Positions 54,222 to 62,301 of a stretch of DNA of 64,000 nt are shown here, in pieces. A program made the position numbers and the translations under genes. The first letter of the stretch is position 1. Every line of letters starts with the position of its first letter. The notes beneath the pieces are model-generated. The model was not told the DNA's origin. It made no database searches and saw only the letters and a program-made list of their open reading frames with translations. Origin of the DNA: Pseudomonadota bacterium (lineage in GTDB: Bacteria > Pseudomonadota > Alphaproteobacteria > Sphingomonadales > Sphingomonadaceae); assembly GCA_023423655.1 (NCBI GenBank), contig JAFAFE010000004.1:79447-143446 (forward strand), given 5' to 3'.

Positions 54222-54755
54222 TTAGTCGTCGCGCGGTTCGGGGACAAGGTAGCTGAATTTGCGCACATCGCAGCGCGCACCGGAACGCGCATGCAGCACA
54301 TCACGGCCCGCGCACAGCATCCCGTCCTTGGGCGTAAGCATATAAAAACCCGAATAAAAGTCAGCCGCGCGACATTCGCCATCGAGCGCGGCGCGCAGGC
54401 GCTGGCGTTCACGGGTGATAAGGTCGATGCTGCTGCGCTGGGTATATTGCACCCCCATCAAGCTGCGCATCGGGATGCAGCGCGGGGCTTTGACCTCGCG
54501 CCATTCGACGCGCATCGGCACATCACGGGCGCGACCCGATCGGGCATTGGAAAAGCCGTTGACTTGCGCGCGCGAGGCGGGGATGCGAATCATCACCTGT
54601 TGTTCGACCACGACCGACTGGAAATGGAGCGTGTCTGCACCCGTAGCGCCGCCCGTTTCAGCTTGCGCGGCTATCGCCTCCGGCGCTGCCGCCGGGACAG
54701 CCGGATCGGCCCCTAATAAGGGCGAGGCAAAAAACAGCAAAAACGGTGCCAGCAC
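54222..54755 (-). CDS. Secreted conserved hypothetical protein
   Basis: A 177-aa protein starting at GTG 54755. The hydrophobic stretch LAPFLLFFASPLLG suggests a signal peptide. The rest is a mixed alpha/beta sequence with four cysteines spread over the second half (RCIP, GECRA, MLCAG, RCDV), which could form two disulfides in the periplasm. I do not recognise a family or function. It is divergent from the dehydrogenase gene at 54929. Confidence 0.6.
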   Translation of the reverse strand: MLAPFLLFFASPLLGADPAVPAAAPEAIAAQAETGGATGADTLHFQSVVVEQQVMIRIPASRAQVNGFSNARSGRARDVPMRVEWREVKAPRCIPMRSLMGVQYTQRSSIDLITRERQRLRAALDGECRAADFYSGFYMLTPKDGMLCAGRDVLHARSGARCDVRKFSYLVPEPRDD

Positions 54756-54928
54756 TATAACGTCCCCACGTTGTTCATCCCCCGCCTAGAGTCCGGCAGG
54801 AGCCTGCGTCTATGCCGTGCGGCGGTTGAACTGTGTATGAATTGCGCCGGGCACATATATTCAGGAAGAAAGCGCGACCTGCCTGCCAAGGGTAGCGCGC
54901 TTTACCGTTCCGGCCTATTCCTGTTGGC

Positions 54929-56386
54929 ATGACACCCCTTCCGACACATGATGCGCCTGTCATTGCGGACGGTTCCGGGCTGGAACCGCTGCAAAGCTTG
55001 CTCGGCCCGAAAGGCTTTTGCAATAGCGTTGACGCCATGACCCCCTGGCTCACCGATTGGCGGGGTAAATATCATGGCCGCGCGGCGGCGCTGCTGTCAC
55101 CCGCCACGGTCGAAGAAGTCCAATATATTCTGCGCTTTGCCAATGCCCACCGCATTGCGCTGGTGCCGCAAGGGGGCAATAGCGGCATGGTCGCTGGTGC
55201 AACGCCCGATGATAGCGGGACAAGCCTTATCCTGTCGCTGCGTCGCATGAACCGGATTCGCGCAATAGATTCGGGCGCGCGTCAGGTGGTTGCCGAAGCC
55301 GGGGTTATCCTCCAGCATCTCCATGAAGAGGTCGCAGAGGAAGGCTTGCGCTTTCCGTTAACGTTAGGCGGCAAAGGATCGGCCACGGTCGGCGGGCTGG
55401 TGTCAACCAATGCGGGCGGGACGCAAGTACTGCGCCACGGGCCGATGCGTTCGCTGGTGCTAGGGTTAGAGGCAGTCCTGCCCGACAGCTCGCTTCATTC
55501 AAGCCTTGCCGCGCTGCGCAAAGATAATCGCGGCTATAATCTCGACCAATTGCTGATCGGAGCGGAAGGTACGCTCGGCATTGTGACCGCTGCCACCTTG
55601 AAGCTGGTGCCCGCCGTTACCGCGCGCCATGTAGTGTGGGCCGCGACCGACAGCCCGCATCAGGCGCTGGCTGCGCTGCGCCGTCTGGAGGCGCTGTTGG
55701 GCGATGCGGTGGAAGGGTTTGAAATCATTCCGGGAAGCGCGCTCGCCAGCGTGGTCGCGCATATCCCCGATGCCCAAGCCCCACTCGCGCCACATAATGC
55801 GTGGCACATCCTTGTCGAAGCGGTCGAGAGCGGCGGCACGGCGCAAACGATAGCAAGCGCGCTTGAAACCGGCTTGGCCGCGCTTATCGAGGAAGGCGTG
55901 CTGCGCGATGCGGTGATTGCCAAGAATGAACGCGAGGCCGACGCCATGTGGCGGCTGCGCGATTCCGTTTCGGAATCCGAACGCGCGCTCGGCCCCGCGC
56001 TCCAGCATGACATCAGTGTTCCGGTCGAGCGGATGCCCGATTTTCTGACTCAAGATGCCACCGCCATCGCAGCGCAATTTCCCGGCGTCACCATGATGGG
56101 CTTCGGCCATTTGGGGGATGGCAATATCCATCTCCACGCCAAACCGCCGCGCGATGCCCAAGATCGCGGCGCTGCATGGCTTGCCGCGCATGGCGAAGCG
56201 GTGTCCGAAGCTATCTATCGCCGCGTCATTGCTGCAGGCGGGTCCATCTCTGCCGAGCATGGCATAGGCCGCGCCAAACGCGCTTATTTCCATGCGCTTG
56301 ACGATCCGGCCCGCATCGCGGCGTTGCGCGCAATCAAGCAGGCGCTCGACCCCAATGCCATCCTCAATCCCGGCGTGCTGGTTTAG
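54929..56386 (+). CDS. FAD-binding D-2-hydroxyacid dehydrogenase (D-2-hydroxyglutarate type)
   Basis: A 485-aa flavoprotein of the VAO fold, same superfamily as the gene at 3197 but a different branch. The PCMH domain has VPQGGNSGMVAGA and LVSTNAGGTQVLRHG. The C-terminal part has GFGHLGDGNIHLH and EHGIGRAKR, zinc/substrate motifs of D2HGDH-type enzymes. The likely reaction is oxidation of D-2-hydroxyglutarate, a by-product of serine synthesis, or of D-lactate. No partner gene is nearby. Confidence 0.85.
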   Translation: MTPLPTHDAPVIADGSGLEPLQSLLGPKGFCNSVDAMTPWLTDWRGKYHGRAAALLSPATVEEVQYILRFANAHRIALVPQGGNSGMVAGATPDDSGTSLILSLRRMNRIRAIDSGARQVVAEAGVILQHLHEEVAEEGLRFPLTLGGKGSATVGGLVSTNAGGTQVLRHGPMRSLVLGLEAVLPDSSLHSSLAALRKDNRGYNLDQLLIGAEGTLGIVTAATLKLVPAVTARHVVWAATDSPHQALAALRRLEALLGDAVEGFEIIPGSALASVVAHIPDAQAPLAPHNAWHILVEAVESGGTAQTIASALETGLAALIEEGVLRDAVIAKNEREADAMWRLRDSVSESERALGPALQHDISVPVERMPDFLTQDATAIAAQFPGVTMMGFGHLGDGNIHLHAKPPRDAQDRGAAWLAAHGEAVSEAIYRRVIAAGGSISAEHGIGRAKRAYFHALDDPARIAALRAIKQALDPNAILNPGVLV

Positions 56387-56578
56387 CATTACAAAAATGT
56401 GACTGTAAGGCGCGGCGGAGCAGATGTAATCTCTCCCCCTTTTGCGGGAGCTTATCACCGCTTTCCGCTTGCGCAGCGCCGCCCGACACCGTAGGGCGAG
56501 CCATATTTTCGCGCGAGGGGTGGGCGCTTGCGACCTCCCTTGCACCCAAGACTATATTTTTATTGGAGAACCACGATC

Positions 56579-57364
56579 ATGGCCAGCGCGCCGCAAGCTT
56601 CAAATCTTCCGCTTTTCTACAATGACCTTGTTCCGCTTTCGAGCAACGATCATGCCGAATGGCGCGCAAAACCCGCTGAATCGGCTGACTTCCTCAAAGA
56701 TCACCACGCGGTTCCGCTGACCAGCGACGAATTCATCCAAGCCGGACGCTATTTCCCGATCGTATTTTCGGTCGGTGAAAATCCGGTTCCGCTCGCACTG
56801 ATGGGCCTCAACGAAGGCGTCAACACCTTCCTTGATGCCGACAATAAATTCAGCGGTCCGGTCTATGTTCCGGCCTATATCCGCCGTTATCCGTTCATGC
56901 TTGCGCGCCTCAACCCGCAAAGCGAAGAATTGTCGCTGTGCTTTGACCCGACATCGGGCGTGATTGGCGAGTTCAAGGATGGCGAAAAGCTGTTCGACAA
57001 TGGCGAGCCGACCCAACCGGTTCAGGAAATCCTCGGCTTCTGCGAACAATTCGAACAAGCTGGCGCGCGCACCGGCCAGTTTATGGAAGACCTTGCCAAG
57101 CTGGAAATCCTCATGGACGGCGAAGTCGCGATCCAGCAGGAAGGCGTGGAACAGCCGTTCGTCTATCGCGGTTTCCAGATGGTCGATGAAAATAAGCTGC
57201 GCGAACTGCGCGGCGACCAATTGCGCAAGCTCGCCCAGAACGGGATGCTCCCGCTCATTTATGCTCACCTCTTCTCGCTGCAGTTGATGCGCGAAATTTT
57301 CGCAGCACAGGTGCAGCAGGGCAAAATGCCCCCGCAAATGCCCGCCCCCGCCGGCGAAGCATAA
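56579..57364 (+). CDS. SapC family protein
   Basis: A 261-aa protein matching the SapC family from beginning (LPLFYNDLVPLSSNDH) to end (LPLIYAHLFSLQLMREI). The VPAYIRRYPF and FDPTSGVIGEFKDG segments are typical. The family is found in sphingomonads, caulobacters and Campylobacter; its molecular role is unclear. In other species it often neighbours TonB receptors and tryptophan halogenases, but here it is alone. ATG 56579 is used because GGAG lies upstream; the frame opens at 56528. Confidence 0.88.
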   Translation: MASAPQASNLPLFYNDLVPLSSNDHAEWRAKPAESADFLKDHHAVPLTSDEFIQAGRYFPIVFSVGENPVPLALMGLNEGVNTFLDADNKFSGPVYVPAYIRRYPFMLARLNPQSEELSLCFDPTSGVIGEFKDGEKLFDNGEPTQPVQEILGFCEQFEQAGARTGQFMEDLAKLEILMDGEVAIQQEGVEQPFVYRGFQMVDENKLRELRGDQLRKLAQNGMLPLIYAHLFSLQLMREIFAAQVQQGKMPPQMPAPAGEA

Positions 57365-57395
57365 GCAATAATTTTTCTAGGCTTTGGCCAAAACG

Positions 57396-57424
57396 GAAAA
57401 AGGGCTCCTTCGGCCCCTTTTTTT
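57396..57424 (+). terminator. Intrinsic terminator of the SapC gene
   Basis: AAAAAGGG pairs with CCCCTTTTT around CTCCTTCGG, followed by a T-run up to 57424. It lies 32 bp past the stop. Confidence 0.85.
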
Positions 57425-57544
57425 GTGATCTTTGTGGCGGCATCGGCACCTGCTATTCGGTGAGCCTGCGCCGCCCCCGCTGTCACGCAAATATCCTGCA
57501 AATGACCCGATAGTTTCATCTGATAATAAACAGCCCTGCGGCTC

Positions 57545-57573
57545 TTGAAGGCGGAGGCTGCCTCCTCTATATT
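57545..57573 (+). promoter_or_regulatory. Candidate sigma-70 promoter of the small RNA
   Basis: TTGAAG (57545-57550) and TATATT (57568-57573) are separated by 17 bp, which would start transcription near 57580, at the first stem of the predicted RNA. Confidence 0.55.
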
Positions 57574-57579
57574 CCTAAT

Positions 57580-57692
57580 GTGCACTGCTTGCCGGGTTCC
57601 CCCTTTCCGGTCGGTGCATAGATACGCTCCTTGGAGTGTATCTCCTCCCTGGACCTTGGCCACCTCGTGCTCCGGTACGAGGTGGTTTTTTT
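57580..57692 (+). ncRNA. Candidate three-hairpin small RNA with CUCCUCCC motif
   Basis: No gene fits this stretch, but it has its own promoter-like sequence and ends in a strong terminator. Hairpin 1 pairs TGCAC (57581-57585) with GTGCA (57614-57618), with CCGG/CCGG inside. Hairpin 2 is an 11-bp stem, AGATACGCTCC against GGAGTGTATCT (57620-57643). An open stretch with CTCCTCCC (57642-57649) follows, then the terminator stem. The CUCCUCCC motif is complementary to Shine-Dalgarno sequences and is shared by alphaproteobacterial trans-acting sRNAs such as the alpha-r14 group. It lacks the SRP RNA tetraloop motif. Homology to any named family is unproven. Confidence 0.65.
57660..57692 (+). terminator. 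Intrinsic terminator of the small RNA
   Basis: CCACCTCGT (57660-57668) and ACGAGGTGG (57677-57685) form a perfect 9-bp stem, followed by seven T residues. It is on the plus strand; the next plus-strand gene upstream already has a terminator at 57396-57424. Confidence 0.92.
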
Positions 57693-57697
57693 ATCCT

Positions 57698-58624
57698 TTA
57701 TTCAGCAGCCTGCGACCAGAGCGGCGGGCCGAACCGTTCGGCCAGCGCAAATTCCGCGACCGTTGCCACGCGCGCGACCAGCGCCGAAAGCCGCGCGCAC
57801 GCTACCCTCTCCGGCTGTCCCTGCGCATCAAGATAGGCGGTGCGGTCAATCTCGATCTGGACCGCATAGCGCCGCCGTTCGGGGCGACTATGGCGCGCGA
57901 TGATATAGCCGCCCGCATAAGGCCGGTTGTAGGCGATGCGCAAACCCGCGCTCTGCACTTCCTGTTCGATGGCTTCGACCAGCCAAGGCGGCGCGGTTGC
58001 GCCATGACGGTCGCCAATCACCAAAGTTGCAGGTGCGATACCCCCCAGCCCCGGCATCGAATGAAGGTCGATGAGGAGCGCATGGCCATGCGCGCGTAAC
58101 GCGGCGTCCATCCGCTGTTCCAATGCCTGATGATAGGGCCGGTGGACGTCCGCAATCCTTGCCTGCAATTCGGTCCAGTCAAAACCGCCCCGCCACAACT
58201 CGCCGAAGCGGTGCAGGCGCCGCGGAAACAGGCCAAGCCCTGCCAGCACTTTCTCGCTCGGTTTGCCGACGCGTGTAGCAGCGCGCGACAGCGTGGCATC
58301 GCGCACAATCCCCGCATCAATTTCATCGGGCGCACGGTTAAGGTCGATAAAGGCGCGCGCATGGGTCGCGGTCTGCACCACGAAGCCTTGGTCCGCTGCA
58401 TCGCCTGTCAGCCGGTCCACATAACGGTCCTCAAGCCGCTGCAAAGCCTCCACCGGCACGCGCGCGGCCTCAAGCAAGGACTGCGGATAATAGCGTCCCG
58501 CATGAGGCACCGACAGAAGCACCGCGCGCGCGGGCGCATCTGCGTTCGCCAGCACAAAAGGCGGCACCTCGACCGTTGCCGGGTCGCAGGCCGCGCGCTC
58601 AGGGTCGGACGAATCACGCTTCAT
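57698..58624 (-). CDS. N-formylglutamate amidohydrolase family protein
   Basis: A 308-aa hydrolase that in histidine degradation splits N-formylglutamate to glutamate and formate. It shows the family pattern LLSVPHAGRYYP near residue 37, EDRYVDRL, LLIDLHSMPGLGG and VIGDRHGA, with metal-binding histidines, and ARHSRPERRRYAVQIEIDR near the end. ATG 58624 (MKRDSSD) is the likely start; 58657 is an alternative. No other hut genes are in the window, so the substrate could be another N-formyl amino acid. Confidence 0.87.
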   Translation of the reverse strand: MKRDSSDPERAACDPATVEVPPFVLANADAPARAVLLSVPHAGRYYPQSLLEAARVPVEALQRLEDRYVDRLTGDAADQGFVVQTATHARAFIDLNRAPDEIDAGIVRDATLSRAATRVGKPSEKVLAGLGLFPRRLHRFGELWRGGFDWTELQARIADVHRPYHQALEQRMDAALRAHGHALLIDLHSMPGLGGIAPATLVIGDRHGATAPPWLVEAIEQEVQSAGLRIAYNRPYAGGYIIARHSRPERRRYAVQIEIDRTAYLDAQGQPERVACARLSALVARVATVAEFALAERFGPPLWSQAAE

Positions 58625-58775
58625 GCTCCGTAGCTTAGCCTTGTCCGGACGGTGCACAGCCTTTTATTTTTCACCAAAGGCACCGCCTTGCTGGAAAATG
58701 TTAAACATTCGCGGCATATAAGGGGAGCTAATCCGCGCGATTTGCGGGGCATCTCCAATGGACCAAAACTGCGTC

Positions 58776-59153
58776 ATGATAAGAATTTTGCTTGCCGAAG
58801 ATGATGATGTCATGCGCGAATATCTGACGCGCGCGCTGTTTGCGGCGGGATATGAGGTGATGGCCGTCGATCGCGGCACAGCGGCGCTGCCCTATCTCGA
58901 ATCGGGCGTTTATGACCTTCTTCTGTCCGATATTGTGATGCCGGAAATGGACGGTATCGAGTTGGCGCAACATGCCGCAGTGGTTGCGCCCGACACACAG
59001 ATCATGTTCATCACCGGCTTTGCCGCCGTCCAGTTAAAGGCAGGCGAAACCGTGCCGCAGGCAAAATTGCTGTCCAAGCCGTTCCACTTGAGGGACTTGG
59101 TGGCGCAGGTTGATGCGATGTTCGCGCATCGCAAGGTTTCCGAACAAAATTGA
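58776..59153 (+). CDS. cpdR: CpdR-like single-domain response regulator
   Basis: A stand-alone receiver domain of 125 aa. Acidic pocket AEDDD is at 7-11, phospho-acceptor Asp52 in SDIVMPEMDG, threonine in FITGFA and Lys101 in SKPF. In Caulobacter, unphosphorylated CpdR directs ClpXP to substrates such as PopA-bound CtrA and its own degradation; CckA-ChpT phosphorylates it. The same role is expected here. ATG 58776 (MIRILLAEDD) fits the family N-terminus; ATG 58758 adds six residues and is possible. Confidence 0.88.
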   Translation: MIRILLAEDDDVMREYLTRALFAAGYEVMAVDRGTAALPYLESGVYDLLLSDIVMPEMDGIELAQHAAVVAPDTQIMFITGFAAVQLKAGETVPQAKLLSKPFHLRDLVAQVDAMFAHRKVSEQN

Positions 59154-59215
59154 CTTGAACGCGCTTTTGGCGCTTGCACTTGCGGGCTGTGCCGACTAAT
59201 AGCCCGCTCTCGAAT

Positions 59216-59290
59216 GGGCGTATAGCTCAGTGGTAGAGCACTATGTTGACATCGTAGGGGTCGCAAGTTCAATCCTTGCTACGCCCACCA
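59216..59290 (+). tRNA. tRNA-Val (anticodon GAC)
   Basis: A 75-nt cloverleaf: acceptor GGGCGTA/TACGCCC, D arm GCTC..GAGC, anticodon loop TTGACAT, T arm with GTTCAATCC, discriminator A and encoded CCA. Anticodon GAC reads GUC and GUU valine codons. An intrinsic terminator follows. Confidence 0.95.
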
Positions 59291-59298
59291 TTCGATCA

Positions 59299-59336
59299 AA
59301 AACCCGCCGGTCAGCGCATGACCTGGCGGGTTTTTT
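59299..59336 (+). terminator. Intrinsic terminator after tRNA-Val
   Basis: ACCCGCC and GGTCA (59302-59313) pair with TGACC and GGCGGGT (59319-59331) with one bulged T, followed by TTTTTT. It ends the tRNA transcript and insulates acs. Confidence 0.9.
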
Positions 59337-59451
59337 GTTATCGCGTACGGCCTTAGACATTGGTCGTAATTCCGGCCTTTTTCCTTGATTTGTGCGTCGG
59401 CCTCCCCAAAATTGGGAGAAAGCCTGTTATATGCGCAAAGGAGAGCCCGCC

Positions 59452-61392
59452 ATGTCCGAACCCCTTTATCCCGTTCCCGAAGAGTGGGCCGAGCGCGCGA
59501 CCATCAATGCCGAACGCTATGCGGCAATGTATAAAGAGTCGGTCGACGACCCGAACGGCTTTTGGGCGCGCGAGGCCCAGCGGCTCGACTGGATGAAATT
59601 CCCGACCAAGATCAAGGATAGCAGTTTCGACGAGGCGACCTTTGGCATCAAATGGTTTGAAGACGGCATTATTAACGTATCGGCCAACTGCCTTGACCGT
59701 CATCTTGAAACACGCGGCGACCAACCTGCCATCATCTGGGAAGGCGATAATCCGACCGAAAGCCGGACGATCACCTATAAGCAATTATTCCTTGAAACCT
59801 GCCGCTTCGCCAATGTGCTGCGCGCGCAAGGGGTGCGGCGCGGCGACCGTGTGACCATCTATATGCCGATGATCCCCGAAGCGGCGATGGCGATGCTTGC
59901 CTGCACCCGCATCGGCGCAATCCATTCCATCGTGTTTGGCGGCTTTTCGCCCGACGCGCTCGCGGGGCGCATCCAGGATTGCGATTCGTCGCTGGTGGTA
60001 ACAGCCGATGAAGGCTTGCGCGGTGGCAAGATTGTCCCGCTCAAAGCGAATGTCGATGAAGCCCTCAAACATTGCCCTTCGGTGAAGCGTGTCGTCGTGG
60101 TCGAACGCACCGGCGGCACGGTCGCGATGCAATCGGGCCGCGATGTCTGGTATCATGACGCCGCGCGCCATGTGTCCGACCATATCGAGCCGTGGGAGAT
60201 GAATGCGGAAGATCCGATGTTCATCCTCTATACCTCCGGCTCGACCGGCAAGCCCAAGGGCGTGCTGCACACCACCGGCGGCTATTTGCTGTGGGCGGCG
60301 ATGACGCATGATTATGTGTTCGATTATAAGCCCGGCGAGGTTTATTGGTGTACCGCGGACATCGGCTGGGTCACGGGCCACACTTATATCGTCTATGGTC
60401 CGCTCGCTAATGGCGCGACGACCTTGATGTTTGAAGGCATCCCCAATTATCCCGATCATGGCCGTTTCTGGGATGTGGTCGACAAGCATAAGGTCAATAC
60501 TTTCTACACCGCCCCCACTGCCCTGCGCGCGCTGATGCGTGAAGGCGATGAATGGGTAAAGAAAAGCTCGCGCGCGTCATTGAAATTGCTCGGCTCGGTC
60601 GGTGAACCGATCAACCCCGAAGCATGGGAATGGTATCACCGCGTTGTCGGCGACAGCCGTTGCCCGATCGTCGACACATGGTGGCAAACCGAAACCGGCG
60701 GCACACTCATGACCCCCCTCCCCGGCGCCCATGCCGCCAAGCCCGGCGCGGCGAGCTTCCCGATGTTCGGCATCATCCCCCAAGTGGTCGATGAAAAAGG
60801 CACGGTGCTGGAAGGCGCAACCGAAGGAAATCTGTGCATATTGGATAGCTGGCCGGGGCAGATGCGCACCGTCTGGGGCGACCATGAACGCTTCTTCCAG
60901 ACCTATTTCACCACCTATCCCGGCAAATATTTCACCGGCGACGGCTGCCGCCGCGACGAGGATGGCTATTATTGGATTACCGGCCGCGTCGATGATGTCA
61001 TCAACGTATCCGGCCACCGCATGGGCACCGCCGAAGTCGAAAGCGCACTCGTTTCGCACCCGACCGTTGCCGAAGCCGCGGTTGTGGGGATGCCGCATGA
61101 TGTGAAAGGCCAAGGCATTTACGCCTATGTGACGCTCAACGTGAATGAAGAGCCGTCCGAGGAGCTGCGCCTGACGCTCATCCAATGGGTGCGCCGCGAA
61201 ATCGGACCGATTGCAACGCCCGACTTCCTGCAATTCGCGCCGGGCCTCCCCAAGACCCGCTCGGGCAAAATCATGCGCCGCATTTTGCGTAAGATTGCGG
61301 AAAATGATGTGTCGAATTTGGGCGACACCTCCACCCTCGCGGATCCCAGCGTAGTCGATAATCTGGTCGCCAACCGCATGGGCGCGCGTTGA
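59452..61392 (+). CDS. acs: Acetate-CoA ligase (AMP-forming)
   Basis: Acetyl-CoA synthetase activates acetate via acetyl-AMP. The phosphate-binding loop YTSGSTGKPKG, the WWQTETGG acetate-pocket region, the hinge ITGRVDDVINVSGHR, and the C-terminal KTRSGKIMRRILRK with the regulatory acetyl-lysine are all present. ATG 59452 (MSEPLYPVP) with AAAGGAG upstream gives 646 aa, the standard size; the longer frame to 59392 is rejected. It could salvage acetate from NagA, though it is not in that locus. Confidence 0.96.
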   Translation: MSEPLYPVPEEWAERATINAERYAAMYKESVDDPNGFWAREAQRLDWMKFPTKIKDSSFDEATFGIKWFEDGIINVSANCLDRHLETRGDQPAIIWEGDNPTESRTITYKQLFLETCRFANVLRAQGVRRGDRVTIYMPMIPEAAMAMLACTRIGAIHSIVFGGFSPDALAGRIQDCDSSLVVTADEGLRGGKIVPLKANVDEALKHCPSVKRVVVVERTGGTVAMQSGRDVWYHDAARHVSDHIEPWEMNAEDPMFILYTSGSTGKPKGVLHTTGGYLLWAAMTHDYVFDYKPGEVYWCTADIGWVTGHTYIVYGPLANGATTLMFEGIPNYPDHGRFWDVVDKHKVNTFYTAPTALRALMREGDEWVKKSSRASLKLLGSVGEPINPEAWEWYHRVVGDSRCPIVDTWWQTETGGTLMTPLPGAHAAKPGAASFPMFGIIPQVVDEKGTVLEGATEGNLCILDSWPGQMRTVWGDHERFFQTYFTTYPGKYFTGDGCRRDEDGYYWITGRVDDVINVSGHRMGTAEVESALVSHPTVAEAAVVGMPHDVKGQGIYAYVTLNVNEEPSEELRLTLIQWVRREIGPIATPDFLQFAPGLPKTRSGKIMRRILRKIAENDVSNLGDTSTLADPSVVDNLVANRMGAR

Positions 61393-61408
61393 ATAGCGCA
61401 ACCTAGTC

Positions 61409-61594
61409 GCCCCTCCCCTTCAGGAGTGCACTGGTTTATGTCCCCGACATAAACCGAAACTGCCGGGGGCAGTTTCGCGTGCACTGGGTTGGGGTGGGGG
61501 TTGTCAGCAAATGCTGCGTGAAGGTCCACCCACCCCACTCGCCTAAGAACTTACAGCCCCAAGTCTCCGTTGCCCCTCCCGTAAGCGAGAGGGG
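61409..61594. repeat. Intergenic repeat element, copy 3 (diverged, with nested insertion)
   Basis: CCCCTCCCC at the left and CCTCTCCC-type arm on the right (CCCTCCCGTAAGCGAGAGGGG at 61575-61594, shown by its ends CCCTCCC and GAGGGG) frame it. GGGTTGGGGTGGGG and CCACCCCAC form inner arms. CTAAGAA and AAGTCTCCGTTGCCCCTCCC are shared with copies 1 and 2. The left arm is interrupted by a separate palindrome at 61425-61485. Confidence 0.65.
61425..61485. repeat. Nested 61-bp palindromic insert
   Basis: Inverted ends AGTGCAC (61425-61431) and GTGCACT (61479-61485) enclose two perfect hairpins. They are GGTTTATGTC/GACATAAACC (61433-61455) and GAAACTGCC/GGCAGTTTC (61456-61476). The absence of any counterpart in copies 1 and 2 suggests that it inserted into copy 3. 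Confidence 0.6.
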
Positions 61595-61650
61595 ATTAAG
61601 TGTGCGCGCCATTCCGCTTAGGGAACTTCTTCACATCAAAATCAGGAAAA

Positions 61651-61725
<75 letters not shown>

Positions 61726-61842
61726 ACATTGCGGGTGGCCTTTGGGACAAGGCCATCAACCGGAAGCGGCCCTATGGCGGGGGACGCGGTGCCTGTCAAG
61801 GCAGGCCTTGCGCTAATGCCGCAAAAAAGCAAAAGAAGCCTT

Positions 61843-61977
61843 ATGAGCGACCAGAAAATATCCGATGCCACCGCGCGCGCCAAAGCCGAACAAAAGGCAA
61901 AACTCGCCGAACAATTGCGCGCGAACCTGCGCCGCCGCAAAGCCCAATCGCGCGAAATGGACGGAAAAGAAGGGTGA
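61843..61977 (+). CDS. Small basic helical protein, unknown function
   Basis: A 44-aa protein rich in Lys, Arg, Ala and Gln, predicted as one amphipathic helix, with the core LAEQLRANLRRRKAQSRE. AAGAAG lies five bases before ATG 61843. Short proteins with a LRxNLRRRKAQxR pattern are, as I recall, common in sphingomonads, which is the main support. An in-frame ATG at 61816 would add nine residues. No function is known to me. Confidence 0.55.
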   Translation: MSDQKISDATARAKAEQKAKLAEQLRANLRRRKAQSREMDGKEG

Positions 61978-62074
61978 GCTGCATCGGCCTCCAAAAGAGG
62001 GCTAAGCCGCAAGCGGCCGCCCCTCCCCAACTATACGCCCTCCCCTCGCAGTCCCTCCCCTCACGCTCCCTCCT

Positions 62075-62100
62075 CGTCATGCCCGACTTGATCGGGCATC
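62075..62100. repeat. CGTCATGCCCGA short palindromic repeat
   Basis: CGTCATGCCCGA is followed by GATCGGGCATC, giving a stem GATGCCCGA/TCGGGCATC-like hairpin, a motif family seen in intergenic DNA of many proteobacteria. It sits in the 324-bp gap between the small basic protein and the cyclophilin stop, 55 bp from the next repeat. Confidence 0.55.
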
Positions 62101-62154
62101 CATCTCCCGAACTTGAAATTTCAAAGGTCGCGAATGGGATCACCTTCATTCACC

Positions 62155-62239
62155 CGTCATTGCGAGCACCGAAGGAGCGCGGCAATCCAAAGCGGACGCA
62201 CCCTCACGCTGGATTGCTTCGCTGACGCTCGCAATGACG
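62155..62239. repeat. CGTCATTGCGAGC palindromic repeat, copy 2
   Basis: CGTCATTGCGAGC (62155-62167) and GCTCGCAATGACG (62227-62239) are perfect inverted ends. GCAATCCA and TGGATTGC form the inner stem. It is the same family as 40247-40354 and again lies between convergent genes. Confidence 0.8.
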
Positions 62240-62301
62240 AAGCGAGCAAGTCGTCCATTTAGCCCCACGGCGCCCGGGCCATAAAGTCTGGCATTACCCC
62301 C

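Noticed and set aside
57580..57692. Considered SRP (4.5S) or 6S RNA for the structured transcript
   Set aside because: It lacks the GGAAGGAAGC-type SRP core and is too short and differently folded for 6S RNA.
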